This document shows, piece after piece, positions 44,561 through 56,100 of a DNA stretch of 64,000 nt (the stretch's first letter is position 1; each line of letters starts with the position of its first letter). The notes under the pieces are model-generated. The model was not told the origin of the DNA. It worked only from the letters and a program-made list of their open reading frames with translations, and searched no databases. The DNA is from Thecaphora thlaspeos (Eukaryota; Basidiomycota; Ustilaginomycetes; Urocystidales; Glomosporiaceae). The position numbers and the translations under genes are program-made. The DNA lies in assembly GCA_900291925.1 (NCBI GenBank), contig UWYS01000007.1:620001-684000 (forward strand), written 5' to 3'.

Positions 44561-46834
44561 ATGTCGTCTCAAAGAAACGACGGCCACTCGCGCGCGCCCG
44601 CCATCACCGTCCTGCCGCCCCACTCGAGGCCAGCCTCCAACGGCGCCGCATCAAAAGCCTCCGCGGCCTCGTCCGCCAATGGCGACAGCATCGCCGGACC
44701 ACTCCCCCCGCAGATCCTCGCCGTTTCCATAGAGGGTAAGTCCGCGCTCATATGCTACGACCACGAGTTCTTCTTTGTGGTGCGAGGCCACGCGCCATCC
44801 TCCCTCTCCGACCCTTCCAGGGCCTACCTACGCGTCCCGCTCTCGCTCGTACTCCACACGTCGTTCGTCTCCGACTCAGACGGCGGATCCCTGCTGGTCC
44901 GTCTGCTATCTCCGCCGCTCCAGAGCTCGGTGCCATCCGCGTCGTCGGGCTTCTGCCTGTTCAAGAAGGCTAGGCCAAGCCCGGTCTGCACGGCTCCGCT
45001 CGGCGAAGAGGCCTTCCACGCCCAAACGCCGCAGCAGCGCTCTCAGAGGCTGCAAGAGCAGCTCGAGGGGCCCTGCTCCAACTTGAGGCTTTTCAGGATC
45101 GAGGCCCGCATCACCCAGAGCGCCCGCGACGACGACGACGACGACAACGACGTCGATGTCGAGACAAAGGCCGAACGATGGGTCGACGAGGTCATGGCCC
45201 GAGCCTACGGCGACGTCAAGCCATTTCGACGGGTCAAGGTTCTCGTCAACCCGGCCAGCGGGCCAGGCAAGGCGCGTCAGCTCTACGAGAGCCGCGTCCG
45301 CCCTATCTTCGAGGCGGCCCTCTGCAGGCTCGACGTGACATTCACCCAGTATCGGATGCACGGCCTAGAGGTGGCCAAGGACCTCGACGTCGACGGCTAC
45401 GACGCTATGGCCATCATGAGCGGAGACGGCCTGATCCACGAGGTGCTCAACGGCTTCGCCAAGCGCTCAGACGCAAAAAAGGCGCTCAAGCTGCCGCTGG
45501 CGCCCATCCCGGCGGGCAGTGGCAACGCTTCGTCGATCAACCTGCTGGGCATCGAGCAGGGCTTCAGCCTCGCACTCGCCTGCCTTAACATCATCAAAGG
45601 GCGCGCCATGTCAGCCGACCTGCTGACGGTCACTCAGCCAGCCTCGGCATTTCCACCCGGCACGCCTATTCCGGGCACACCGGCGCAGCAGCAGCACCAA
45701 GCGAAGCTTGGCGTCGCCACCGCACCGTACAGGACCGAGGCCGGCGCGCTGAACGACACTAGCCGCGCCTCGGAGGATGCGGCGCTCCTCGCCGACACGC
45801 CCGCCAAGCCCTTTGTGCGGTACTACTCGTTCCTGTCGCAGTCGATCGGCCTGATGGCGGACGTCGACCTCGGGACCGAGGGGATGCGGGCGCTGGGCGA
45901 CACGAGGTTCTTGATCGGCTATGCGGCCGGAGTGCTGCGCAACACCGAGTGCGAGGTCGACATCGACGTCAAGCTCGGCCTGCGCGGAAGCAAGAGCAAG
46001 GCCGAGATGCGGGAGCGGGTGCGCCGTTTTCAGACGGCCGGGAGGCAGGATGTCGGGTCGGCCAACGGTTCGCCGTCCGGTAGGGCCAGCGGCGGTGCCA
46101 GCTTCGAACACTCGCCGGCGAGCGGCCACGCCGCGGCGACGGGCGAAGAGGACGAGGAGGACAGCGCGACCGAGTGGGCGAGGGACACGTTTGGCAACCT
46201 GCGCTTCCAGCGCGATGCCGAGCCGCCGCTGCGACACGGCGCGGTGACGGATGCGCTGGCGCCAGAGGACGTCGCTCCTCGGCCGTTTGATCTGGCCGAC
46301 CCGTCGTGGCCCCACAGCATGGCGAAGAAGCTGCAACGCAACTCGACGGGTCGAACAGCGTCGTCGCCAGGGGGAGGCGGCGACGACGACGAGCTCGACG
46401 CCGACCAGATGCTAGGGTGGTACCGCGTCCAGGAACCGCTGACGTCGCTGTACGGCGGCAAGCTGCCGTACGTGGGTCGGGACCTGATGCAGTTCCCCTA
46501 CGCGCTGCCGGGCGATGGGGCGATTGACGTCGCCATGATGCTGCACGGCGGCGGACGGCTGTCGATGCTGCCCGAGGGCGACTCTGCGGTCAACGGACGG
46601 TTAGTCTACCAAAGAGCGCTGGCGTACCTCAAGGTCGAGGCGTACCGCGTCACGCCGCGACTGAAGGAGGGCGACAGACGGCTGAAGCGCGGCGGGATGT
46701 GCAGCATCGACGGCGAAAAGGTCCCCTACGCGCCGTTCCAGGTCGAGGTGGCGCACGGTCTCGAGTATTCGGTGCTCTCACTACTTGGTCGCTACTGCGT
46801 CCCGGTCGTCGAGCCGCCGCAGGTGAAGCAGTAG
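44561..46834 (+). CDS. LCB4: sphingoid long-chain base kinase
   Basis: Single exon, 757 residues. The diacylglycerol-kinase-type catalytic domain starts at VKVLVNPASGPGKARQLYES (about residue 227), has the ATP/Mg loop MSGDGLIHEVLNGF (about 285-298), PIPAGSGNAS and the substrate-side SQSIGLMADVDLGTEGMR, DTRFLIGYAAGVL; the C-terminal block PGDGAIDVAMMLHGGGRLSM to CSIDGEKVPYAPFQVEV closes the fold. Sphingosine/phytosphingosine kinases phosphorylate long-chain bases at membranes, tuning ceramide and heat-stress signalling. A 45-residue Ser/Ala-rich head and an Asp-rich loop (DDDDDDND, about 187-194) interrupt the N-terminal region, and a long disordered insert (about 490-600) splits the catalytic and C-terminal parts, as in other basidiomycete LCB kinases. 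Confidence 0.93.
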   Translation: MSSQRNDGHSRAPAITVLPPHSRPASNGAASKASAASSANGDSIAGPLPPQILAVSIEGKSALICYDHEFFFVVRGHAPSSLSDPSRAYLRVPLSLVLHTSFVSDSDGGSLLVRLLSPPLQSSVPSASSGFCLFKKARPSPVCTAPLGEEAFHAQTPQQRSQRLQEQLEGPCSNLRLFRIEARITQSARDDDDDDNDVDVETKAERWVDEVMARAYGDVKPFRRVKVLVNPASGPGKARQLYESRVRPIFEAALCRLDVTFTQYRMHGLEVAKDLDVDGYDAMAIMSGDGLIHEVLNGFAKRSDAKKALKLPLAPIPAGSGNASSINLLGIEQGFSLALACLNIIKGRAMSADLLTVTQPASAFPPGTPIPGTPAQQQHQAKLGVATAPYRTEAGALNDTSRASEDAALLADTPAKPFVRYYSFLSQSIGLMADVDLGTEGMRALGDTRFLIGYAAGVLRNTECEVDIDVKLGLRGSKSKAEMRERVRRFQTAGRQDVGSANGSPSGRASGGASFEHSPASGHAAATGEEDEEDSATEWARDTFGNLRFQRDAEPPLRHGAVTDALAPEDVAPRPFDLADPSWPHSMAKKLQRNSTGRTASSPGGGGDDDELDADQMLGWYRVQEPLTSLYGGKLPYVGRDLMQFPYALPGDGAIDVAMMLHGGGRLSMLPEGDSAVNGRLVYQRALAYLKVEAYRVTPRLKEGDRRLKRGGMCSIDGEKVPYAPFQVEVAHGLEYSVLSLLGRYCVPVVEPPQVKQ

Positions 46835-47531
46835 GGAGTGAGTGAGCGATGCCGCCTGCCCCCCCGCTATCTCGCTCGGTATTGGCCACCTTGACTGGCT
46901 CGGCATCACAACAGTTTACATTGCACCTACAGTAGACATGTGGATACCCCGTCCTGGCACTGCATCGATTGCAGGCATTGCGTACGGCTGGACGACGGTG
47001 TGCACGAGGTTGCTGATGCTGCGCAGAGGGAGTGGATGGGGAGGGTGGCCCGGTGGCGGCGCGTGTTGGTCGATGGGCTGCCGGCGAGTTACAGTTCGCC
47101 ATAAAAGGAAAAGGGCGGAGGCAACGTCATGCCAACCTCGCCTGGACGTTGAAATGGCTTAACGTGATGCCCACTGTGTGCTAGGATTTCGGGGGTGATA
47201 CGTACGGTAAGACGAAGGCGGCGGCGGGACGGTGGGTCACACCTCTGACTGCACGCGCCCGCCTTTTTCTCTTATTTCATCTTTTCGCCGGCCCTTTGCC
47301 GGTGCAGTGAGTGCGGGCGGCCGCCTGCGTACCGGCCGGCATGCCGTCGCTCTGGCATGCGTGTCACGCGCCCTTGGCTTCCATGCCGCTTCCACCACAT
47401 CTCACCTCCCATCTCACACCACCACGCGACTCGCCTCATCCCTGCCACCCAGCTTCCTCGCCAAACTCTCCCTCTCTCTCTCTCTCTCTCTCGTCTTCTT
47501 CCAAGCCCCGTCGCCGAGTGATCCAACAACC
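46835..47531. other. intergenic, CaM-kinase promoter
   Basis: About 700 bases between the LCB kinase stop and the CaM-kinase ATG, both plus strand. A CT microsatellite at 47471-47492 lies about 40 bases before the ATG, a usual pyrimidine-rich 5' leader in these fungi. No gene seen. Confidence 0.6.
47471..47492. repeat. CT microsatellite in 5' leader
   Basis: About 11 CT dinucleotides immediately upstream of the CaM-kinase start. Confidence 0.9.
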
Positions 47532-48705
47532 ATGGGCTTACACGACCTCTTGGCCCGCCAGCCCGAGTCGTACGTCAAGAAGAAGGAGTACTCCTTCCAC
47601 AAGACGCTTGGCGAGGGAAGCTTTGGCGTCGTCCGCGCCGCACTCTGGAAGGCCGCCGATCCACCCATCAACGTCGCCGTCAAGGTCATCTCCAAAAAGA
47701 CCCTAAAGGGCCACGACGAGATCGTAAAGGACGAGATGGACGTCCTCAAGGGCCTCGACCAGCCGCATGTCGTCAAGTTCCTCGACTGGTTCGAGAGCAA
47801 GGACAAGGTCAGTCGACCCATCCACCCATCACTGTCTGTGCCGTCCTCGTTGAAGCTTCAAGAGAGTCGGCAATCTTGACCCCAGCTCCTTCTTTCCTTG
47901 AAATCCCCCAACGACGAGCGCAGTACTATCTCGTCTTTGAGCAAGCGACGGGCGGCGAGCTCTTCGAGCGCATCCTCTCAAAGGGACGCTTCACCGAGAG
48001 CGACGCCTGCCAGACGATCCGCGCCGTCCTCTCGGCCATCCAGTACCTGCACCACCACAACATCGTCCACCGCGACATCAAGCCCGAAAACATCCTCTAC
48101 CGCACAAAGGAAGAGGACGCCAACGTCGTCGTCGTCGACTTTGGCATCGCCGCCCACATCCAGGACGACTCCGAGCTCCTCACCACCGTCTGTGGCAGTT
48201 TTGGCTACGCGGCGCCCGAGATCCTCGCCAAGAAGGGCCACGGCAAGGCGGTCGACTTGTGGAGCCTGGGCGTCATTACGTACACCATGTGAGTCCTGCC
48301 AAGGGGGCCGCTGTAGGGCGACTTGCCCTTAATGCGCCGGCAACACAGGCTGGGCTGACATGGCATGTCTCCACTCGATCGTCTTTGGCGCGACAGGCTA
48401 TGCGGCTACACACCCTTCCGATCCAACGATCCGGCAGCACTGGCCACCGAGACGCAGAGGGGCAAGATTGAATTTCGTGAGCTTGACCTCGCCGCCTTTC
48501 CACTTCCCTTTCCCTCGTCGGCGTCGACTGACCCTCCATGCCCCTCTCCCTTGCCCACCCCGCGATCCAACGACGGACGATAGACGACCGATACTGGAAG
48601 AACATCTCAGCGGAAGCAAAGGACTTTGTCAAGTCATGCCTCACCGTCGATCCAAAGAAACGCATTACAGCCGACGAAGCCATCGAACATCCCGTACGTC
48701 TTGGG

Positions 48706-48739
<34 letters not shown>

Positions 48740-49166
48740 CGCGTGGCCTTGACCCGTACTAATCGAATGCGCCCCTTTGTCTTCCCCTGGATCTACAACA
48801 CACCAGTGGTTCACCTCACACAACACCATCCCCTCTTCACATGACATCTCAGCGGGTCTGCGTGAAAACTACCGAAAACGATGGAAGAGCGCCATCGCGG
48901 CCATACGAGCCTCTACGAAATTCAAGACTTTCGCCGCTCTCAACGCTGCCGACGCCGGCGCTGCAGGATCAAGTGGAATGCAGACGTCACAGAGAGACGG
49001 AGAGCATTCAAATTCAAGCTCCGTAAGCAATATGGACGTCTTTGCGAATGCGAATGGTCAGGAGAGTGAGGGTGAGGGTGAGGGTGAAGAGTGGCATGAG
49101 ACGAGCCAAGATGATCCAGGCGTACGAGAAACGACGCGTGGCGTGGAGAAGGTCTCGTTGCATTGA
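47532..49166 (+). CDS. CMK1: calcium/calmodulin-dependent protein kinase (CaMKI type)
   Basis: Five exons, 47532-47807, 47924-48288, 48397-48476, 48584-48693 and 48807-49166, phases consistent, 396 residues, the usual CaMKI length. Kinase motifs: ATP loop LGEGSFGVV, lysine in [17 protein letters not shown] catalytic loop, DFG metal site, [19 protein letters not shown] and the last-lobe [17 protein letters not shown]. Straight after the kinase domain, [15 protein letters not shown] is a basic amphipathic helix typical of the autoinhibitory, calmodulin-binding segment. The kinase links Ca2+ signals to growth and stress outputs. The tail carries a GEGEGEGEE run. Intron 4 holds a CT microsatellite (48709-48738). 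Confidence 0.93.
48709..48738. repeat. CT microsatellite in intron 4
   Basis: About 15 CT dinucleotides close to the 5' splice site of the last CaM-kinase intron. Confidence 0.9.
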
Positions 49167-49332
49167 TGGAGCGGGAGGGAAGAGGTGATGTTTTGAGGTA
49201 CGTAAGATACCCCCTTCCCTGTGGTCATGGTATGGTTCCTGCGTTCAAACGACGAGAATGATCTACAGATCTCGACGTCCGTCTATCGACGGTGAGAGAC
49301 GTAGATTCAACAATGTGGAACGAGCTCGCAAG

Positions 49333-52330
49333 CTACATCTCGAAATCATCAGCCGTAGCTTCAAAGTAAGACGGTGGTAAGTCAAGCTCCATCTCTTCTC
49401 CGTACGTCTCCAGATCATCGTTTGTGAAATCTTGCATGTCCACTTGTTGTTGTTGTTATTGATGTGTGGCTTCACCGTCTTCGTCGTCGTTGGTGTGGTG
49501 GGTAGGTGGAAGTTGTATCTGAGATGAGGTCGAAACGATCGAAGATTCGGGGACACGATCGAGGACGGACCGGTCGTGTGCCGTTGCGTGGCGTGGGTCG
49601 TTTTGTCTTTTCCTCGTATTCGTCGGTCGTAGACTCGCAGAAGAAGGTGTCGTCGCGGACGTTGGGCATGTCGGCGGCGGTGGGGGATGCGATGAGGGAT
49701 GCGTATCGACCCTTGTCCTGCTCTTGGACGTCGACGAAACGCGTACGTAATCACCTACGTCTCTCGCTCCATCTCCGCTTCTTGACCTTGTCGCTGAGCT
49801 TTCTCTCTCCTTTTCCGAAACTGCACAAGAACTCGAGTCGTGCGATGGCGTTACGGAAGATGAGCCAGACGTTCGACGCGGTACGATGGACTCGTCAATC
49901 ACTGTACGTTTTTCGTCCGTGTGCGTGCGTCGTGAGGTGGGTTTCTTGGTAGATATCGTGGTAGATGCGCACGCCGTCTGTGAGTTGACGGTAGCGCCTC
50001 GAGATGAGTAGCGAGACCTTCGAGTTGCTCCTCCCTGCTGCGACGTCGACGTGCCCGCTTTCGACGGTGGGACAGGTGCGCCGGCGGCGGGAGAAGAACG
50101 ACGTGATGCCGTAAGAGACGTCGCTGGTGAAGAGGAGGGAGCCATCGAAAGTTGCACCGCCTCCTGCTCTTGCTCCTGCTCATGCTCCTGCTGGAGGTTG
50201 CGCGTCGAACGATTGTGTGGGGGTTTCTCCTTTGTCGCTTTCGCTTTCGAAGAGATACGAGGCGCGGTCCCGGCCATAATAAAGGTGCTCGGTGACGGCA
50301 GCGGCTTGCTTGCGCGGGACGGAGAGGCAGAGACAGAGGCAGCGGCGCGCACGGACGAAGCTGGCGAGCTCTGCCTCGTCGACGGGAGGGAAGGCGGCGT
50401 ATGCGCGCTTCCGCGACGGGACGATGAGCCGCCTGCCGCCGAAGCGGTGCTGAGCTGCTGCTGCTGTCCCGAGCGTGTAGAAGCGCCAGTCGCGGCTGAC
50501 ATCCTAGATTCGGCAGATGTTGATGGGTGGGAGCGCGCAGAGCTGTAGAGCGACGTGCTGGCGCCCGCCGATCGTGACGACGCTGCCGGTGCGGGTCTTC
50601 CCGGATCCTGCGCCGCTGATGTGCCCAGTGGCGGCAGCACGTTGGCCGGTAGTAGCTCAGGCCTCACGTAGCCGGCAGGGTAAGGACCAAAGGGCGCCAG
50701 CGGCAGCGCCGGCGGAGGCAGACAGTGCAACGAGATGGGATGTTCATGTACGATCCGTCCATCGCGGCTCCTCGAGACGCCGAGGAAGTACGAGAGCGAG
50801 AGAGGCATCTCGAAGCTCGGCACGCACCGAAGCGGCGGGACGAGGATGCCGTTGAGGCGATGCACCCCGGGCGCTTCAAGGGCGAGCCGGGTCTGGGCTG
50901 TAGCGATCGGTCTCTGCTGGACGGCCACCGGCTTCGACTTCTGTCCAGAGCGCAGCGAGACTCGCCTGGACAGCACGACGACCTGTTTCCGCAAAGCCGG
51001 CAGAGCGGAGATGGGCGGCACGAGGATCCGATGTTAGATAGGGTGGCTCTGGGAGAGTGGCTGTAGGTCCAATCGCGAGGAGACGCTCACCAATGGAAAG
51101 CCCTGCCGGAGAGCCAAAGGTTTGTTTGTCTGACACCGCAGGATGAAGGGAATGGCGGACCGCAGCGCAAAGCTCGACATCATCTCTCCAGGCACCGAAA
51201 ACGTCCAGGCCTCCTGGCCTAGCACGACCGGCTTCTTGGCAAACATCGACGAGATGGATCCTAGCAGGCCGCCGCTCTTCCTGTCGGTCTCGAGATCAAG
51301 CCCCTCGAGAGGTTCGTTGTTCTTGCTGGTGGTGTAGTTGAGGACGCCCCGGCGCCAGGGAGCCTGGGCCTCGATCGGCTGGCGCCCGTCGCCAGCGGCG
51401 TTGGTGACAATCTGGGCCATCATGTTGGCGAGGCGCCGCCTCTCTCGCAGCTCGACCTCCTGCCCTGACTCGGGAGACGGGAGGTAGACGAACGGTGCTG
51501 AGAGGCATACGTTGCGCCTGAGGAGGCCGACGCGCTGCACCTTTACGCTGATCTGGTACTTTACGCTTGCCCAGCTCTTTGGTGGCGTCTCTTTGCTCGA
51601 CTTAAAGAGGGACGACATGACGCCCGACGACTTGGCGCGCGTGTCAAGAACGGGCGCGGCGATGGCATCGACGACGCACGAGGGCGGGAGGAGCACGGGG
51701 GAGGCCTGCTTCTTGCCCTTGCTGGTGACCTTGTAGGCGGGAAGGTCAATGTCAAACTCGAACGGATGCTTGCCGTGTGCAAAGACGTTAGCATCTAGGC
51801 TCTGGGCGTCGGCGTCGGCCTGCCAGAGGAGGTGGTGGATGTGAAGGATGGTGACGTCGTGCTCCCTGGCCTCTTCCGTCTCTGGATTGAGGTGGTCCAC
51901 CTGCGCCGGAGTGTCGGCCGAGCCGGACTTGGGCAGGAGGACGCGGGCGGTGCCAACGACCGAGACGGTGATGGCCTAGACGCACTCGTTGTCGGCGGTG
52001 ACGTTGAAGGTGAGCTTGCCGGCTAGCGAGCCCCATCGCCTCGGCTTGCTGCCGCCCTGGAAAGCGGGGACGCGGAGCGGGTAGGTGTAGATGCTGCAGC
52101 GTGACGGCGGCGACAGTGGGCGAGGCGCAGGGAGAAAGAAAAGGACAAAGCGGTAGTGGCAGAGATGGGAGTCAGGGACGCGGGACGCGCGCAGCCTCGA
52201 TGTATGGCAGGGATGGCGGCGGGGTGACTCACTCAAGGGCCAAGCTAGCGTTTTCGTTTGTATAGGTGTGAATCGTCCTGAGCGGGCCAGGAAGGGGTTG
52301 TCGGCTCTGCCTTGGCAGTGGCGCTCTCAT
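49333..52330 (-). CDS. arrestin-related trafficking adaptor-like protein, interrupted by a TAG, C-terminus unresolved
   Basis: Exons 52330-52233, 52093-51091 and from 50982 to about 49800 have consistent phases. The arrestin-like sandwich is visible as IYTYPLRVPAFQGG, SLAGKLTFNVTADNECV, AITVSVVGTARVLL, then HPFEFDIDLPAYK, WASVKYQISVKVQRVGLLRR and, across the third junction, QGFPLVVVLSRRVSLRSGQK. A long Ser-rich tail follows. Near the end the frame must change: MPNVRDDTFFCESTTDEYEE (49669-49610) lies in another frame, and the last open piece ends ELDLPPSYFEATADDFEM, whose PPSY (49363-49377) is the PPxY type that binds Rsp5-class ubiquitin ligases, as expected for ART proteins that send permeases to endocytosis. 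Splice sites linking 49800 to 49333 are not resolved. A TAG at 51978-51976 breaks a core beta-strand (NECV-stop-AITVS). Confidence 0.65.
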
Positions 52331-53176
52331 GATGGTGTCGTCGCTGGCGTGACCATGGTCCGGGCAGGGGCTGACGGGTGCAGGCGGCGAGGGGCAAAGC
52401 CGAACGAGGAGGGCAGGGTGATGCTGTGTGTGATGGTGGCGGTGGCGGTGGCGGTGGCGGCGAGGCGAGAGAGAGAGAGAGAGAGAGAGGGAGGGGGCAG
52501 CGCGTGAGGGAGAGAGCGAGGGACTGTACCTTAGCCTGTATGTACAAGCGCTGAGCACGCCGTGTTGGCACAAGCAGCGTCTCCTCTCTCTCTGCCTTGA
52601 GCTTGGCCTGCGTGCTGTACTGTACCGCAGCAACCTCGCTCGTTTGCGCGCCGCGCCGTCTGGCAATTCTGTCGGCCAATCGTTTACAGGGTCCAGCTCA
52701 GCACTGCGCAAACCCCCCTTCCGCAAGGCGCTCGACGCAGGACGGACGGACGGACGGGTACAGTACAGTACAGTACAGTACAGTATGTATCGCTAGCTCA
52801 GCCCTGCGTCGGCGGCATACGACGTGCAGAAGCCTTCGTCCCGAGCCAAGGCTGTGCTCTCCCCCCAAGCCCCGCGGCGTGGCGCCGACCGCTACAGAGT
52901 ACCTCCTGCCCCTCGATCTGAGGCAGACAGAGGCAAGGTGATCGGATACGTATCGTCGGCGGTATCAGGAACCAAGCGACAATCGTAGGTGCGCCCCAGG
53001 TACATACATGTCGTGTTTGCTGGGCTATACCTACAGCTAGAGTGGCGAAGCGAGAGCGAAGCAGAGAGGCGTGAATCAGCCCGCTTACTGTGCAATCGAG
53101 TGTTTCTTGAAATCATACCATATCCTGGCGACGGCAACGCGAGGCGACCGACCGACCGACGGCTACCCCCACCCCC
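52331..53176. other. intergenic with simple repeats, arrestin-like gene promoter
   Basis: About 850 bases. Contains GGTGGC and GA runs (about 52437-52489), GGAC repeats (52741-52756) and an ACAGT pentamer array (52759-52785). These simple repeats lie in the 5' region of the arrestin-like gene. No gene seen. Confidence 0.6.
52741..52785. repeat. GGAC tetramer then ACAGT pentamer array
   Basis: About four GGAC units followed by about five ACAGT units. A shorter version of the pentamer occurs near 5948-5962. Confidence 0.9.
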
Positions 53177-56100
53177 TCAGACGACATTGAAACTGGCCGC
53201 GCCACCGCCTAGCTGGTCGGGCGTGGCAGTACTTTGGTTGGTCATGCGGAAGGCGAAACCCATCGCCTCCCAGTCGAAGTCGTTCTCCAGACCATCGTCC
53301 GAGCTCGCAACGCGATTGCCAAAAAGCGCCAGGTTGCTTGTGCCCGACGTCGTCATCCCTTCATACGCCGTCTCTTGCCCCATGCCAGGCCCGCACCCGC
53401 CTCCACCGTTTCCACCGCCGCTGCCGCCACCTCCATTGCCTAGTCCCGCGGGGAGGTCGAACTGGGCACTGCCCGAGCCCGTCGCTGCTGTCGCTGATCC
53501 GGCTGCACCTCCGTCGGCAAAGGCCATGCTGCGTTGATAGCCTCTACCGCCGTTTCCTTGCCAGATGCTCGTCGCGCCCCATGCGGCTGGTCCAGGACCG
53601 TCGCTGGCATCAAGGTTGATCGACAGCCCCGAATCGCGGAAAAGCTGGTCGAGCTCCATGGCCGAATCCGCCATCAACGACGAAAAATCAATGTACGTCG
53701 GGCTGTTGGTGGAGACAGAGTGGACAGACGGCCTGCCGGGGCTCGCGCCCAGCGTTTGCCTCAACAACGCACCAGGCGAGCTGTGCACATCCCCGATTGC
53801 CTCAAACTCGAGGCTGTTGCTCGGCGTCGTTCCAGTCTGGTGCTGCTCCTGCTCCTGCTCCTGCGCATAGCCAGCGGACATGGAGGCGCTGCCATACAGG
53901 CTTGTGGCGTAGGCAAGCTGCTCCGATTCAGCTCCCATCGTGCCGTAGTACGGTCCGGCAGTCGGAGATCCACCGCCAACGTACGAGGACTGGGACGTGA
54001 GGTGTCGAGATGCTCCATCGATCGGCAGGAAGCGAGGACTGCCCGCCGCCTTCCACAGCTTGCTGCCGTCTTGCTGCGGGCCGGACCCAGCAGCATGCGG
54101 GCTCCTCGCGGCAGACGCACCGTCGGTCGGAGCCGAGTAGTACATTGAGCTGCGGCTGCCCGACCTAGAGCGTGGGCCGAAAGCGTCCAAGGCAGGCGCA
54201 CAAGAGGGCGGCGAAAAGGTCGCACCCGCGTTGGCAGCGCTCATCGGACCGCTGCGGGAGGCATTGGGGCCGACCGCATGGCCCGTCGACCAACTCTGCA
54301 CAGGAGGTAACATTGCATGCGGACCTCTTGGCGTCTTGGCCGAAGACGACGTGCGCGGGGCCGATTCCTGAGTGTAGAGAGACCTGGCAGAGAGGCCGGC
54401 GCCATCCGTCCGCATGGCCGGCCGGTGTTCCTCGGACCGCATGTCGCTGGTTCTAGCGGCGTCCCATCCAGGAGCCGAATCACGCGCGGGGTCCCACCAC
54501 TTGTCCGTTGGTCCATCCAATCCGGGTTGCTGGCCGGCGCAATGTTGCTGCTGTTGTCGCGCTGGTTGGCTGATGCGATGGGCGTGGAGCTGTTGCTGCT
54601 GCGACGGCGGTGGTGGCGGCTGGATGTGTTGCAGGTGTTGCTGATGCTGGTGATGTTGCGCCCGAGACTGACCCTCGTGGAGGGCCGCTGTCGACTCTTT
54701 TCCGTGGTTCGCAACGAGCATCTTTTCGATCTGCTCGACGACGCTCGACGTCGCTGCAAACATGGTCCGGAGGCACTTCCGACACTTTTCGGCCGTGTAC
54801 CACTTCAGTGAAGCCAGAACGTCGTCGCAGATCTTGCCGTAGTGCTCAATCTCGGCCACCTTGGTCGAGTGCTCGTGCGACAGCGATGCGTGCAGCGTCG
54901 CCGGGTACAGGGCACACATCTGCCAGTTGGCGTAGAGCAGGGAGACGCAGGCGATGAAGACGTTGTGTCCGGTCATGAACTCGTAGTTGAGCTGGCCGCC
55001 CTGAGCCAGCTCGGCGTAGATCTTGATGATGACGCGGCTGCAATCCTCGACGGCCGCCAGATCCGAACGGTTCGGCGTCGGGAAGCGCGGGCTCATGCCG
55101 TAGATCATCAACAGCGTCTGGCGGAAGTTGAGCTCGAGGAATATCGGGTTGTACCCACAGCCGGCGCCCTCGAGCTCCTCCTTGGACGACGGCGCATACG
55201 CCCGCCACTCGGCGAGCCGGTCGAGCATGTCGTCCTTCCAGTGCTCGAACGACGCGAACCGCCGCGGGAGCTCGGCTCTGGAGAAGAGCAGGCCCCGAAT
55301 CTCGGACTGCAGCACGCGCATGCGGAAAAAGGCCAGCGAGACCCACCGGCTGCCCTCCTTGGGTCGGCGATATGGGCTCTTCGACGAAGTGAGAGGCCCG
55401 CGACCGCTCGCCGCCCCTCCCGGCCCGGTCATATTGGGTGGGCTGGCTCGGCTCTCACCAAGTGCGGCCAATGTCGAGGCAGCCTCCTTCCGCAGCCTTT
55501 CAGTCGACGTATCGCTTGCTCGCTCGTCGAAGCCAGTCACGCTCGCGCTTTCCTCCGCTTGAGCCTCGTCCTCGTCTCCTTCATCACCGCCGCCCTCGCG
55601 CAGTATCGCGTTGCCGCCGCCACTGTCGAGTCCTTCCTGCCACGGCATGGCGCAATTGACGTCGGCGTCCGCGATGCCGAACGGTCTGCCCAGGTGCACG
55701 CCCACGGAGCGGTCAATGCTGTAGGCGCACCAGAAGAGCCGGCGCTTCTTCTCGGCCAGGCTCTCCGAGGCCCCGTCGACCGCCGTAACGTCGCCCTTGC
55801 TCAAGCCGGGCTTCTCGGTGTACAGGCCGAGTCCGGTCGTCAGACGGAGCGAAATCCCCAGCGTGTACCAGATGCCCGGTCGACTCGTCCGCATCATCGA
55901 GTAGAGAGCCGAGAGGAGCAGGCAACTCAGCTGTTCGAGCGAGTCGCGGCCCATGATGACACCGACCCCTTGGCCGCCGTTGTTTGCCCTGCGAGGATTG
56001 AGGTAGCGCATCGCCGCCTCATGGTGACGTTCGGCGGAAAAACGCGCACCCACCGCATGGATTGCGGCGGCAATCGATAGGATGAGGTGGAAGAGGTGCC

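Noticed and set aside
49064..49095. Telomere-like GGTGAG repeats
   Set aside because: They lie in the CaM-kinase coding frame and encode a Gly-Glu run; no telomere context.
49424..49470. A 33-base in-frame intron joining the arrestin-like frame to its PPSY end
   Set aside because: Too short for spliceosomal removal; the shortest other intron here is 49 bases.
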